Origin: UBA3478 sp036782715
GTDB lineage: Bacteria; Bacteroidota; Bacteroidia; Flavobacteriales; Flavobacteriaceae
Direction of reading: 5' to 3'
Length of the DNA: 64,000 nucleotides
Assembly (NCBI GenBank): GCA_036782715.1
Contig: DAIPYN010000007.1
Span: 8,911-72,910, forward strand
Part shown: positions 25,135 through 35,076 of the stretch, in pieces
How positions within the stretch are numbered: the first letter of the stretch is position 1
Layout: each line of letters opens with the position of its first letter
Notes under the pieces: generated by a model
Seen by the model: the letters and a program-made list of their open reading frames with translations, nothing else
The model's database searches: none
What the model was told of the DNA's origin: nothing
Position numbers and translations under genes: made by a program

Positions 25135-26229
25135 ATGAAAGCAGGTATTGTAGGTTTACCCAACGTGGGAAAATCGACCCTTTTTAATTGTCTATCGAAT
25201 GCAAAGGCACAAAGCGCGAATTTTCCCTTTTGTACCATTGAACCTAATGTAGGGGTTGTAAATGTTCCAGACCCTCGTCTTGAGGTTTTAGAGTCAATGG
25301 TCAATCCTGAAAGGGTAGTTCCCGCTACCGTTGAAATTGTTGATATTGCTGGGCTTGTCAAGGGTGCCTCTAAAGGGGAAGGGTTAGGAAATCAATTTCT
25401 AGGAAACATTAGAGAAACAGACGCTATTATTCATGTTCTGAGATGTTTTGAAGATCCGAATATTGTTCACGTTGATGGTAGCGTTGATCCTATTCGAGAT
25501 AAGGAAACGATTGACATCGAATTACAGCTTAAAGATTTAGAAAGCGTTGAAAAACGTCTAGAAAAGGTAGGGAGAGCTGCTAAAACGGGTAATAAAGAAG
25601 CGCAAAAGGAGAAAGAAATTCTAGACCAGTTGAAGAGCTGTTTAGAATCAGGGAATTCGGTCCGAACCTTGGCCTTCGAAAATAAGGATCAGCAAATCTT
25701 TGTTAACTCCCTTCAGTTAATTACAGATAAGCCGGTACTTTATGTTTGTAACGTCGATGAATCAGCTGCCGTTGCTGGTAATGCCATGGTTGATCGTGTT
25801 AAGGAAGCAGTTGCCTCGGAAAATGCAGAAGTCATTGTTCTAGCGGTAGGTACTGAGGCAGATATAACAGAACTAGAATCTTATGAAGAACGACAAATGT
25901 TCTTAGAAGACATGGGCTTAACTGAACCGGGCTCTGCAAAACTGATTCGCAGTGCCTATAAACTCCTCAATTTAGAAACCTACTTTACCGCTGGGGTCAA
26001 AGAAGTGCGAGCCTGGACTATTAAGGTGGGAAGCACGGCACCAGTGGCTGCAGGAGTAATTCACACTGATTTTGAAAAAGGATTTATTCGTGCAGAAGTA
26101 ATTGCCTTCGAGGATTACCAACACTATGGAAGCGAACAAAAGGTGAAAGAGGCCGGAAAAGTTCGTGTAGAAGGAAAAGAATACATTGTTAAGGATGGTG
26201 ATGTAATGCACTTCCGCTTTAATGTGTAA
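25135..26229 (+). CDS. ychF: Redox-regulated ATPase/GTPase YchF (Obg family)
   Basis: A 364-residue YchF. It has the P-loop GLPNVGKSTLF (residues 7-17), switch I region NFPFCTIEPNVG, the DIAGLVKGASKGEGLGNQFL block (G3), the atypical specificity motif in YVCNVDE, and a C-terminal TGS-like domain ending MHFRFNV. The universal YchF binds ribosomes and prefers ATP over GTP in several species. It lies on the same strand as the ferredoxin gene, 20 nt downstream. Confidence 0.97.
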   Translation: MKAGIVGLPNVGKSTLFNCLSNAKAQSANFPFCTIEPNVGVVNVPDPRLEVLESMVNPERVVPATVEIVDIAGLVKGASKGEGLGNQFLGNIRETDAIIHVLRCFEDPNIVHVDGSVDPIRDKETIDIELQLKDLESVEKRLEKVGRAAKTGNKEAQKEKEILDQLKSCLESGNSVRTLAFENKDQQIFVNSLQLITDKPVLYVCNVDESAAVAGNAMVDRVKEAVASENAEVIVLAVGTEADITELESYEERQMFLEDMGLTEPGSAKLIRSAYKLLNLETYFTAGVKEVRAWTIKVGSTAPVAAGVIHTDFEKGFIRAEVIAFEDYQHYGSEQKVKEAGKVRVEGKEYIVKDGDVMHFRFNV

Positions 26230-26318
26230 AACTTCCTCGATTTTTGTTAATTACTTCTAGGGTTGAAGGGCGCTAAATACTAGGGTTCCCTGTATATTGT
26301 ACCTTCCATAATCGATTT

Positions 26319-28178
26319 ATGTCAAATACCCAATATACCGAAGATAATATACGATCGCTTGACTGGAGAGAACATATCCGGTTGAGACCGGGTATGTATA
26401 TCGGTAAGTTAGGAGACGGGTCTAGCGCTGATGATGGAATATATATTCTGCTAAAAGAAATTTTAGATAACAGTATCGATGAATTTGTCATGGGTGCTGG
26501 TAAAACCATCGAAATCTGGATCAAAGATCAACGAGTAGTTGTAAGAGATTACGGTCGAGGTATTCCGCTCGGAAAGCTCGTAGACGTCGTTTCAAAGATG
26601 AACACCGGTGGAAAGTATGATACTCGTGCTTTTAAAAAATCGGTAGGTCTTAACGGAGTTGGTACTAAAGCAGTTAATGCGCTTTCTTCCTATTTCAAGG
26701 TGAGTTCTTTTAGAGATAATAAAGAGCGACATGTAGAGTTCGAAAAAGGGGTGTTGTCTAATGACAATGAATCAGATTCTAAGCAACGCAAGGGCACCCG
26801 TACAGAATATATCCCTGACGCCGATATCTTTAAAAACTTCAGATATCGTGATGAATATGTAGAGCGGATGCTTAAAAACTATGTGTATCTCAATCCGGGA
26901 TTAACCATCGTTTTTAATGGAGAAAAATTCTATTCTGAAAATGGATTAAAGGATTTGCTCGAAGATCAAAATCCATCAGAAGATTTTCTTTATCCAATTA
27001 TCCATCTTAAAGGGGATGATATTGAGGTAGCCATTACTCATTCTAAAACCCAGTATAACGAAGAATATCATTCGTTTGTTAATGGTCAGCACACCACCCA
27101 AGGAGGAACGCATCAAGCTGCATTTAGGGAAGCTATCGTTAAAACTTTAAGAGATTTTTACGGTAAAAATTACGACGCCTCAGATGTTAGAAAGTCTATT
27201 ATTTCTGCCATTGCCATAAAGGTAATGGAACCCGTTTTTGAAAGTCAGACCAAAACAAAACTGGGATCTACTGATATGGGAGGTGATTTACCTACCGTTA
27301 GAACCTATGTTAATGATTTTATTGGCCACCATTTAGACAATTATCTGCATAGAAATCCTGAAATCGCTGATCAAATTCAGCGTAAAATTCTCCAAGCTGA
27401 AAAAGAGCGAAAAGAATTATCGGGGATTAGAAAATTAGCTAAGGAACGTGCAAAAAAAGCCAGTCTTCACAATAAAAAATTGAGAGATTGTCGAGTACAT
27501 CTCACCGATTTAAAAAACGACAGACGTCTTGAATCCACCTTGTTTATTACTGAGGGAGACTCCGCTTCAGGATCGATTACTAAATCTCGTGACGTAAACA
27601 CTCAAGCGGTTTTTAGTTTAAGAGGAAAACCCTTAAACTCTTACGGAATGAGTAAGAAAATCGTTTACGAGAACGAAGAATTTAATCTGCTACAAGCGGC
27701 TTTAAACATTGAGGATTCGATGGAGGATTTACGATACAACAATATCGTAATCGCTACTGATGCGGATGTTGACGGAATGCACATACGCCTACTTCTAATT
27801 ACTTTCTTTCTGCAGTTTTTTCCTGAATTAATTAAGGAGAATCACTTATACATCCTTCAAACCCCTCTTTTTAGAGTTCGTAATAAGAAAAAGACGATTT
27901 ATTGCTATAGTGAAACCGAGCGAAAAAAAGCTATTGCAGAATTGGGTTCTAAGCCTGAAATTACTCGATTTAAGGGTTTAGGTGAAATTTCGCCCGAAGA
28001 GTTTAAGCATTTTATTGGTGAATCGATTCGTCTAGAGCCGATACTTCTAGATAAAGCTATGAGTATTGATCAATTACTCAATTTTTATATGGGTAAGAAT
28101 ACTCCTGATCGTCAAGAATTTGTAATTAATAATCTTAAAGTTGAACTAGATCTAGTTGATGAGCGAGCTACCACCTAA
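26319..28178 (+). CDS. parE: DNA topoisomerase IV subunit B (GyrB/ParE family)
   Basis: A 619-residue type IIA topoisomerase B subunit that decatenates sister chromosomes. The GHKL ATPase has ILDNSIDEF, DYGRGIPLG and GLNGVGTKAVNALS; the transducer follows, then the TOPRIM domain with TEGDSASGS and TDADVDGMHIRLLL and the C-terminal RFKGLGEISPEEF. Length and the adjacency to the A subunit favour ParE over GyrB, which is usually longer and unlinked in this phylum. The 89 nt intergenic region upstream shows no perfect TAnnTTTG; TACCTTCC close to the start is a weak candidate. Confidence 0.92.
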   Translation: MSNTQYTEDNIRSLDWREHIRLRPGMYIGKLGDGSSADDGIYILLKEILDNSIDEFVMGAGKTIEIWIKDQRVVVRDYGRGIPLGKLVDVVSKMNTGGKYDTRAFKKSVGLNGVGTKAVNALSSYFKVSSFRDNKERHVEFEKGVLSNDNESDSKQRKGTRTEYIPDADIFKNFRYRDEYVERMLKNYVYLNPGLTIVFNGEKFYSENGLKDLLEDQNPSEDFLYPIIHLKGDDIEVAITHSKTQYNEEYHSFVNGQHTTQGGTHQAAFREAIVKTLRDFYGKNYDASDVRKSIISAIAIKVMEPVFESQTKTKLGSTDMGGDLPTVRTYVNDFIGHHLDNYLHRNPEIADQIQRKILQAEKERKELSGIRKLAKERAKKASLHNKKLRDCRVHLTDLKNDRRLESTLFITEGDSASGSITKSRDVNTQAVFSLRGKPLNSYGMSKKIVYENEEFNLLQAALNIEDSMEDLRYNNIVIATDADVDGMHIRLLLITFFLQFFPELIKENHLYILQTPLFRVRNKKKTIYCYSETERKKAIAELGSKPEITRFKGLGEISPEEFKHFIGESIRLEPILLDKAMSIDQLLNFYMGKNTPDRQEFVINNLKVELDLVDERATT

Positions 28179-30762
28179 TGAATTAAATCACGGTTCTGAA
28201 CCGAATGAACGGATGGTTACCGTTTCGGGGATGTATCAAGACTGGTTTCTTGATTATGCCTCCTATGTGATTTTAGAGCGTGCAGTTCCTGCTATCGAAG
28301 ATGGGTTTAAACCCGTTCAACGCCGAATTCTTCATGCCCTTAAAGAGCTTGATGATGGGAGATACAATAAGGTTGCAAATGTCGTTGGCCATACGATGCA
28401 GTACCATCCCCATGGTGATGCAAGTATTTCAGATGCTATGGTGCAAATCGGGCAAAAGGAATTACTTATCGATACCCAAGGAAACTGGGGTAACCTATTA
28501 ACAGGTGATAGTGCGGCAGCCTCTAGGTATATAGAAGCTAGACTTACCAAATTTGCATTAGACGTTGTTTATAGCCCAAAAATTACCGATTGGCAAAGTT
28601 CTTATGACGGAAGAAAGAAAGAACCTGTTCATTTGCCTGTAAAGTTTCCGATGCTGCTTGCTCAAGGGGCTGAGGGTATTGCAGTGGGCCTATCAACTAA
28701 AGTTCTCCCACATAATTTCATTGAACTTATTGACGCCAGTGTTGCGTATTTAAATAACCGTAGTTTTTCTTTAGTGCCTGATTTTCCTACTGGAGGTATC
28801 GTTGATGCCACCCAGTATAATGATGGTTTACGAGGAGGAAGGGTTAGAGTGAGAGCAAGAATTGAAATTCAGGATAAGTCAACGCTTGTTATTCAGGAAA
28901 TACCCTACGGTACTAACACCTCTTCTCTTATAGATTCCATTTTAAAGGCTAATGATAAGGGAAAGATTAAAATCAAGAAGGTCGAGGATAATACTGCAGA
29001 AAATGTAGAAATTTTAGTACACCTACCCACTGGGATTTCCCCAGACAAAACTATTGACGCCCTATATGCTTTTACTTCTTGTGAAGTTTCTATTGCACCA
29101 TTGGCTTGTGTTATCGAAGATCACAAACCGGCTTTCATTGACGTAAAAACAATATTAAAGCGTTCTACCGATCATACGGTGGAATTATTAAGGTCTGAGC
29201 TTGAAATTCAATTAAAAGAGTTACAAGAACAATGGCATTTTTCTTCATTAGAACGCATTTTTATTGAAAATCGAATCTATCGAGAGATTGAAGAAGAAGA
29301 AACTTGGGAAGGAGTAATTTCTGCAATTGATAGAGGGCTTCAGCCTCATATCACCCACCTAAAAAGAGCGGTTACCGAAGAGGATATTGTAAGACTTACT
29401 GAAATTCGAATCAAGCGTATTTCTAAGTTTGATATCGATAAAGCAGCTGCTTATATCGAATCATTAGAGGACCAAATTACTGAAGTCGAAAACCACCTAG
29501 CTCACATTGTTGATTTTGCTATTAATTACTTCAAATCACTGAAAAAGAAATATGGTGAAGGAAAAGAACGCAAAGCGGAATTAAGAGTTTTTGATACGAT
29601 CGAAGCTACTAAAGTGGTTATCCGAAACCTTAAACTTTACGTCAACAGAGAGGAAGGTTTTGTTGGTACTGGGCTTCGTAAAGACGAATATGTCGCTGAC
29701 TGTAGTGATATTGATGATTTTATCGTCTTTTTCGCTGATGGATCAATGCAGGTCAGTAAGGTTGATTCTAAAGTCTTTGTAGGAAAAGAAATCATACACG
29801 TTAGCATCTTCAAGAAAAATGATTCGCGAATGGTGTATAACATGGTTTATAAGCTTCCCAAGAAAGGTCCTTCGTTCATAAAAAGATTTGCGGTGACCTC
29901 TGTGACCAGAGATCGTAAATATTCATTAACCTCTAATGTTGAGGACTGTCAGGTCTTGTATTTTAGTGCTAACCCAAATGGAGAGGCCGAAACCATAACT
30001 GTTTTCCTAAAACCTACAGGAAGTATTAAAAAGTTGAAATGGGATATTGATTTTGCAGATATCCTGATTAAGGGTAGAGGGTCAAAGGGTAATTTGGTTT
30101 CGAAACATAGCGTCAAGAAAATTGAATTCAAAGATTCAGGTAAATCAACTCTAAAGCCTCGTGAATTATGGTATGATTCGATTACTAGGAGATTGAATTC
30201 TGAAGATAGAGGTGAGTATTTAGGTGCCTTTAATGGGGACGATCTCTTACTTATCGTTACCTCTGATGGAGTGGTAAAAACTGTTACTCCAGATTTAGCA
30301 CTCCACATGCCCGACAACTTGTTGCGATTAGAAAAGTGGATACCCACAAAACCTCTATCCGTATTTTACTACGAGGGTGAAAGAGAAAGATACTTTTTGA
30401 AGCGATTCCTAATCGAGCAAGAGTTGAAAGAGGATCTTATTATCAGTGAAACTAAAGGATCAGAATTAATTGAATTCTTGACTGATTATCGCCCCGTTAT
30501 TCGTTTAGAGTTTGTCAAGCCAAGAGGAAAAGATCCATTACCCGACTTAACCCTCAATGTAGAGGATTTCATTAGCGTAAAGGGGATCAAGGCTCTAGGT
30601 AATCAGGTCACCACAGACAAGATCAAACAAGTACATGTTGAGGACCCTTTACCTTACGAGGAAGAAGAAACTGATAAGGATGAGATCGATGAATCAAACA
30701 ATGAAGGTTCAAATGATGACGCTGACGCACAAAATGAAGGAGGAGAACTAACTCTTTTCTAA
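28159..30762 (+). CDS. parC: DNA topoisomerase IV subunit A (GyrA/ParC family)
   Basis: An 867-residue A subunit that cuts and passes DNA. The catalytic tyrosine is Y124 in AASRYIEARL, and the quinolone-resistance region HPHGDASISDAMV and FKPVQRRILHAL are present. The C-terminal beta-pinwheel lacks a clear GyrA box, as expected for topoisomerase IV, and ends in a long acidic tail (EEEETDKDEIDESNNEGSN). The ATG at 28159 is chosen over a TTG one codon earlier; it overlaps parE by 20 nt. Its 3' end overlaps the convergent lipoprotein gene by 15 nt. Confidence 0.93.
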   Translation: MSELPPNELNHGSEPNERMVTVSGMYQDWFLDYASYVILERAVPAIEDGFKPVQRRILHALKELDDGRYNKVANVVGHTMQYHPHGDASISDAMVQIGQKELLIDTQGNWGNLLTGDSAAASRYIEARLTKFALDVVYSPKITDWQSSYDGRKKEPVHLPVKFPMLLAQGAEGIAVGLSTKVLPHNFIELIDASVAYLNNRSFSLVPDFPTGGIVDATQYNDGLRGGRVRVRARIEIQDKSTLVIQEIPYGTNTSSLIDSILKANDKGKIKIKKVEDNTAENVEILVHLPTGISPDKTIDALYAFTSCEVSIAPLACVIEDHKPAFIDVKTILKRSTDHTVELLRSELEIQLKELQEQWHFSSLERIFIENRIYREIEEEETWEGVISAIDRGLQPHITHLKRAVTEEDIVRLTEIRIKRISKFDIDKAAAYIESLEDQITEVENHLAHIVDFAINYFKSLKKKYGEGKERKAELRVFDTIEATKVVIRNLKLYVNREEGFVGTGLRKDEYVADCSDIDDFIVFFADGSMQVSKVDSKVFVGKEIIHVSIFKKNDSRMVYNMVYKLPKKGPSFIKRFAVTSVTRDRKYSLTSNVEDCQVLYFSANPNGEAETITVFLKPTGSIKKLKWDIDFADILIKGRGSKGNLVSKHSVKKIEFKDSGKSTLKPRELWYDSITRRLNSEDRGEYLGAFNGDDLLLIVTSDGVVKTVTPDLALHMPDNLLRLEKWIPTKPLSVFYYEGERERYFLKRFLIEQELKEDLIISETKGSELIEFLTDYRPVIRLEFVKPRGKDPLPDLTLNVEDFISVKGIKALGNQVTTDKIKQVHVEDPLPYEEEETDKDEIDESNNEGSNDDADAQNEGGELTLF

Positions 30763-31140
30763 AGAGCGTATTTTTTTAGCATATCCTCTCATTTTGATAG
30801 GCTCAGATAAGTATCCATATTCAAATCGATAACCATCCACATCGGTTTCAAGAATTTTGATATGAATAGCCTCTTTTTCCTGATTATTTTTTGGATTTTT
30901 ATTTCGAAGAATCATTTCACAATCATTAATCCATCTTACCGTAGAAGTATCTACTTGATTCTGAAATCGATCGATCTCGTAGTCTTCATGTCGCTCAAAA
31001 ATCGAAATTAAGGTGTCTGAATCTGTAATTGCGACGAATTCAAAAACTCCGGTTTTAAAATCTGAACAATTTCTTTCAGGTGCTCTTAAACAAGAATTAA
31101 AGAAAATAAAGATTACGAATAAAGATAAAAGTGATTTCAA
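30748..31140 (-). CDS. Small lipoprotein next to topoisomerase IV
   Basis: A 130-residue protein with a lipoprotein signal peptide (MKSLLSLFVIFIFFNSC, lipid-modified Cys17). The mature part is a small mixed alpha/beta domain with DFKTGVFEFV at its start and no recognisable catalytic motif. Homologues beside parC in flavobacteria are often labelled DNA topoisomerase IV purely because of position; the signal peptide makes an envelope role far more likely. It is convergent with parC and divergent from the M14 peptidase gene. Confidence 0.8.
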   Translation of the reverse strand: MKSLLSLFVIFIFFNSCLRAPERNCSDFKTGVFEFVAITDSDTLISIFERHEDYEIDRFQNQVDTSTVRWINDCEMILRNKNPKNNQEKEAIHIKILETDVDGYRFEYGYLSEPIKMRGYAKKIRSLEKS

Positions 31141-31187
31141 GAGTACGTATTTGATTCAAATACAAATATACTATTACCTTGCGTGAG

Positions 31188-32231
31188 ATGTTTAAAGAAC
31201 GTTATTTTCCAAGTAGTCGTCTGAAAGAATGGTTAACCGCTCATACCATTGAAACCGAAATTATCGGTAGCTCTGAACTCGGGAAACCCATTCATGCGAT
31301 ACGTGTAGGAGAAGGTCCTGTTAGAATTCTCATGTGGTCGCAAATGCATGGCAATGAATCAACGACAACAAGAGGATTACTGATTTGGCTTGAAAAGTAT
31401 CTTCAATCTTCAACTTACCAAGAAGAATTAAGTTTATTTATTATTCCGCAACTAAACCCTGATGGCGCCGATAAGTACACCCGAGCCAACGGAAAGGGGA
31501 TAGATCTTAACCGTGATGCACTTACTCAATCACAAAGTGAGATCAAAGTTCTCATGCGAATCGTTGAAGAATTTAGACCTCATTACAATCTGAATTTACA
31601 CGATCAGAGAACCCGATTTACTGTTGGTGATACTAATAAGGAGGCCGCATTATCCTTTCTATCAGCGTCAGCCGATGAAACGCGTAAGATAACATCTACA
31701 AGAATTGCAGCCATGCGTCTGATTAACCATATGGTATCGTCATTACCTAACCATTTCAAGATGCATATAGGAAGATATGACGATGCTTTCAACCCGAATT
31801 GTACTGGAGACTACTTTCATGCTAAAGGTATACCTACGGTGCTTTTTGAAGCTGGTCAATTAGGCAAGGATTATACAAGAACTGAGGTTGCATTGATTAT
31901 TGCGCACTGCTTGTCAAATCTTTTAGAGTTTTTATCCAAACCAATACCTGAACAATCCGATGAGGCAATTCTCAAAGAATATAGTGAAATTTCAGAAAAT
32001 AAAACGAATAGTTACGACGAGCTAGTCATTACAGAGAAGCATCAATTTTATGTCAGATATATAGAGGTATTAGTTAAGAATCAAATAGATACCGTCTTTG
32101 AATTCACTTCTTACGATCAAGTGGATTTAAGTCTAGTAAATCTTAGACAAATTTTAGACTATCGTAAGGGGACATCTGAAGAACAGCAATTAATTCGTTT
32201 GAGATTGAGTCAATATCTTGAAAATGAATAA
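31188..32231 (+). CDS. Cytoplasmic M14-family zinc carboxypeptidase-like protein
   Basis: A 347-residue M14 peptidase-like protein. The zinc site has HGNES (His54, Glu57) and NLHDQ as the likely third ligand; NPDGADKYTRANGKGIDLNRDA is the family substrate-binding block. No signal peptide is present. A TTG at 31179 would extend it by three residues but seems to be part of a promoter-like TACCTTG, so ATG 31188 is preferred. A second, secreted homologue is encoded at 60036, sharing MWSQMHGNEST and GIDLNRDA. The substrate is unknown: M14 proteins cut peptides or gamma-glutamyl bonds, or act on small conjugates. Confidence 0.83.
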   Translation: MFKERYFPSSRLKEWLTAHTIETEIIGSSELGKPIHAIRVGEGPVRILMWSQMHGNESTTTRGLLIWLEKYLQSSTYQEELSLFIIPQLNPDGADKYTRANGKGIDLNRDALTQSQSEIKVLMRIVEEFRPHYNLNLHDQRTRFTVGDTNKEAALSFLSASADETRKITSTRIAAMRLINHMVSSLPNHFKMHIGRYDDAFNPNCTGDYFHAKGIPTVLFEAGQLGKDYTRTEVALIIAHCLSNLLEFLSKPIPEQSDEAILKEYSEISENKTNSYDELVITEKHQFYVRYIEVLVKNQIDTVFEFTSYDQVDLSLVNLRQILDYRKGTSEEQQLIRLRLSQYLENE

Positions 32232-32288
32232 TTCTCAGTAATTTCTAATAAAACTGAAATGTTTATAAGATTTTCCTCAATTCTGTAG

Positions 32289-32296
32289 TATTTTTG
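32289..32296 (+). promoter_or_regulatory. -7 promoter element for the Lrp-type regulator
   Basis: TATTTTTG matches TAnnTTTG and lies 16 nt upstream of the ATG at 32313. The A/T-rich stretch between is typical of Bacteroidota start regions. Confidence 0.55.
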
Positions 32297-32312
32297 CCGA
32301 AAATATAAGGTT

Positions 32313-32792
32313 ATGCCAAAAGTTAAATTAGACGAAATTGATCACCAGATTCTTGACATGCTTATCGAGAATACTCGTATTCCTTACACTGACATCGCCA
32401 AAAAATTATTGATTTCAGCCGGAACCGTTCACGTACGTGTTAAAAAAATGGAGGATGCTGACCTCATTAAAGGTTCATCTTTGACTTTAGATTATGAAAA
32501 ATTAGGCTATTCATTCATCGCTTACGTCGGGATTTTTCTAGAAAAGACGCATATGACCAAGTTTGTTCTTGAACGTTTGGCTGATATTCCATACGTTACT
32601 GTGGCGCACATTACCACCGGTAAGTTTAATATCTTCTGTAAAATCAGAGCTAGGGATACCACTCACGCGAAAAACATCATTTTTAAGATTGATGATATCG
32701 ATGGTGTGAGTAGAACCGAAACGATGATTGCCATGGAGGAGTCGATTAATGATAAAAAGCGACTCATGCATACGATCTTTAGAGAGCTATAA
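32313..32792 (+). CDS. Lrp/AsnC family transcriptional regulator
   Basis: A 159-residue feast/famine regulator. The N-terminal winged helix-turn-helix covers about residues 5-60 (LDEIDHQILDMLIENTR, then TDIAKKLLISAGTVHVRVKKM), and the C-terminal RAM ligand-binding domain covers about 75-155 (GIFLEKT, VTVAHITTGKFNIFCKIRA). Such proteins sense amino acids and act as dimers or octamers. It sits between an M14 peptidase and aroB, and its end overlaps the convergent aroB by 6 nt. Targets cannot be read from the sequence. Confidence 0.93.
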   Translation: MPKVKLDEIDHQILDMLIENTRIPYTDIAKKLLISAGTVHVRVKKMEDADLIKGSSLTLDYEKLGYSFIAYVGIFLEKTHMTKFVLERLADIPYVTVAHITTGKFNIFCKIRARDTTHAKNIIFKIDDIDGVSRTETMIAMEESINDKKRLMHTIFREL

Positions 32793-33827
32793 AGTAACCT
32801 CTTTATAGTAGGAAAAGGCTTCTAATACATCTTCTACCGCAAGTGGTATATCATAGACTGCTTTTCCTATTTGTTCTATTCCAACAAAACGAACACTGCC
32901 GTGTTCGTTTTTTTTATCCTGTTTAGTAAGCTCGATAATTGTTTGGTAATCAGCAGGTTTGATTTTTGGTAAATCGTAAAGACTATGAATTTGGTTAGTG
33001 ATGGTTGCTAAGTCCTCATTAGATAAACCTAATCTTCTATGCGATAAGTGAGCCTCTAAAATCATGCCGACTGCTATCGCTTCACCGTGTAGTAAAGAGG
33101 AAGAGGTTTTGAGGAAAAAACTCTCTATAGCATGCCCTAAGGTGTGCCCAAAATTTAAAATCTTTCGTAAACCTTTTTCAGTAGGATCTTGAGCAACAAC
33201 AGCTTGTTTAATCGAGACAGAATCACTAATGAGTGGTGTCAAATCATTAAAATTAGAAATTACCTCATCGAAGTGCTTAGAATCGTAAATAAGACCGTGT
33301 TTGATCATTTCTGCAGCCCCACTGCGAATTTGGTTTTGAGGTAAGCTCTTTAAAAAAATAGAGTGAACCCATGTAAACTCCGGAGCGGAGAAAATACCGA
33401 TTTGATTTTTAAAACTTCCAAAATCTACGCCTGTTTTTCCTCCTGTTGAAGCATCAACCATGGCAAGTAGGGTAGTAGGGATATTTACAAAACGGATTCC
33501 TCGCTTGTAGCAACTCGCAGCAAAACCTCCTAAATCAGTTAAAACACCACCGCCTAGATTGATAAGCAGCGCCTTTCTGTCTGCATTGACTTTTGTTAAT
33601 TGCTCCCAGACTATATTACATGTATCAATCGTCTTATGGGATTCTCCTGTTGGGATACGAATAAGGGTAAATTTTCGAAGATCAACCAGTTCCTTTAAAA
33701 CAGGTAAACACAACTCGGCAGTGATTTGATCGCATAGTACAAAGGTTTTTGAAATGCCTGATTCCTTGATTAGGTTTTCAAATGGTTCTACGCCTAAATG
33801 ATCAAAATATACTTCGTGAGTTTTCAT
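32787..33827 (-). CDS. aroB: 3-Dehydroquinate synthase AroB
   Basis: A 346-residue AroB, the second enzyme of the shikimate pathway, converting DAHP to 3-dehydroquinate with NAD and a divalent metal. The NAD-binding GGGVLTDLGGFAASCYKRGI and FVNIPTTLLAMVDASTGGKTGVD are present, as are metal ligands in GAAEMIKHGLI, FGHTLGHAIE and HGEAIAVGM. The protein length is normal. It is transcribed alone on the minus strand and divergent from the proline dehydrogenase gene, 68 nt away. Confidence 0.96.
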   Translation of the reverse strand: MKTHEVYFDHLGVEPFENLIKESGISKTFVLCDQITAELCLPVLKELVDLRKFTLIRIPTGESHKTIDTCNIVWEQLTKVNADRKALLINLGGGVLTDLGGFAASCYKRGIRFVNIPTTLLAMVDASTGGKTGVDFGSFKNQIGIFSAPEFTWVHSIFLKSLPQNQIRSGAAEMIKHGLIYDSKHFDEVISNFNDLTPLISDSVSIKQAVVAQDPTEKGLRKILNFGHTLGHAIESFFLKTSSSLLHGEAIAVGMILEAHLSHRRLGLSNEDLATITNQIHSLYDLPKIKPADYQTIIELTKQDKKNEHGSVRFVGIEQIGKAVYDIPLAVEDVLEAFSYYKEVTL

Positions 33828-33895
33828 AGGGAGTAAATATACTATCGTATGTTTAGAATAAGGACTCTTTGAAATATCTTTACTGAAAAAAGAGC

Positions 33896-35074
33896 ATGAA
33901 TTCAGATTTAAGGTTTGATAATACCGAGATTGCCTTTTCTCAAAAGTCTTCGCCAGAATTACGAAAAGCGTATTTAATGTTCAAGATGATGAGTAATCCG
34001 AGATGGGTTTCTTTCGGTTCTAACCTGGCTCTTTTTGGTCTTAATGCTAGATTACCATTGATTCCACAAATCATTAAGTCAACCGTTTTTAGACAGTTTT
34101 GTGGGGGTGTTAATCGTTCAGATTGTTCAGATTTGGTTGCTGATTTGAATAAAAATGGGGTGAAGGCCATTCTAGATTATTCTGTAGAAGGCCAAGAATC
34201 TGAAGAACAATACGACAAGAAAACTGCTTCAATTATTGATTCACTCCAAACGGTAAATAAAGATGAAGGAGAAGCCTTTGGCGTTTTTAAACCAACAGCA
34301 ATAGGAGCGTATTCGGTTTTCGAGAATGCATTAAAAAAGGACGCTAATCAAGAAACAAAGGATGCGTTTGAACGTATTCGTAAAAGATACCTGTCCATAT
34401 TTAATGAAGCGGCTAAGTTGAACGTGAGCATCCTTATTGATGCTGAAGAAACCTGGATGCAAGACGCTGCTGATCTTTTAGCCTTAGAAATGATGGAAAG
34501 GTTTAATACGAATAACATCATCGTATATAACACTTTTCAAATGTATCGCCATGATCGCTTAGAGTTCTTAAGTTCATGGATAATTACTGGAAGAAATAAA
34601 GGGTTTAAAGTCGGAGCTAAACTTGTCAGAGGAGCCTATATGGAAAAGGAGCGAGAAAGGGCTATAAAATTGGGCTATAACTCACCTATTTGTAAAGACA
34701 AACAAGCGACAGATGATAACTTCGACAATGCTATCCGATTAGTATTTGAAAATATAGACTTTTGCGGCTTAGTAGTTGGATCCCATAATGAATCGAGCAC
34801 GCTTCTCACCACAACCCTTATGAAAAAACAAGAGATTGAGCCGGGTGACCCAAGAATTTCATTTGCCCAACTATATGGTATGAGTGATCAGATTACCTAT
34901 AATCTGGCTTCTCATTCTTTTAACGCCATAAAATTAATTCCTTACGGCCCAATTAGAGATGTATTGCCTTATCTCATCAGAAGAGCTGAGGAAAATACTT
35001 CAGTCGCTGGTCAAACGGGCAGAGAGTTAACTCTGATCACGAAGGAATTGAGGAGAAGAAAAATTCTGAACTAG
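33896..35074 (+). CDS. Proline dehydrogenase, monofunctional
   Basis: A 392-residue FAD-dependent proline dehydrogenase that oxidises proline to pyrroline-5-carboxylate at the membrane. The TIM-barrel core has KLVRGAYMEKERERA (about residues 240-254), VVGSHNESS, FAQLYGMSDQITYNLA and the C-terminal IRDVLPYLIRRAEENTS with the substrate-binding arginines RR. It is a stand-alone enzyme; the P5C dehydrogenase is not nearby. A near-match to the -7 element, TATCTTTA, lies about 15 nt upstream of the ATG. It is convergent with the DUF4258 gene, with 2 nt between them. Confidence 0.94.
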   Translation: MNSDLRFDNTEIAFSQKSSPELRKAYLMFKMMSNPRWVSFGSNLALFGLNARLPLIPQIIKSTVFRQFCGGVNRSDCSDLVADLNKNGVKAILDYSVEGQESEEQYDKKTASIIDSLQTVNKDEGEAFGVFKPTAIGAYSVFENALKKDANQETKDAFERIRKRYLSIFNEAAKLNVSILIDAEETWMQDAADLLALEMMERFNTNNIIVYNTFQMYRHDRLEFLSSWIITGRNKGFKVGAKLVRGAYMEKERERAIKLGYNSPICKDKQATDDNFDNAIRLVFENIDFCGLVVGSHNESSTLLTTTLMKKQEIEPGDPRISFAQLYGMSDQITYNLASHSFNAIKLIPYGPIRDVLPYLIRRAEENTSVAGQTGRELTLITKELRRRKILN

Positions 35075-35076
35075 CC

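Noticed and set aside
29949..30347. 132-codon minus-strand ORF inside parC
   Set aside because: It lies wholly inside the parC C-terminal domain, lacks recognisable motifs, and reflects codon bias of the other strand.
30748..31140. Label DNA topoisomerase IV for the small lipoprotein
   Set aside because: A clear lipoprotein signal peptide rules out a topoisomerase subunit; the label comes from position beside parC.
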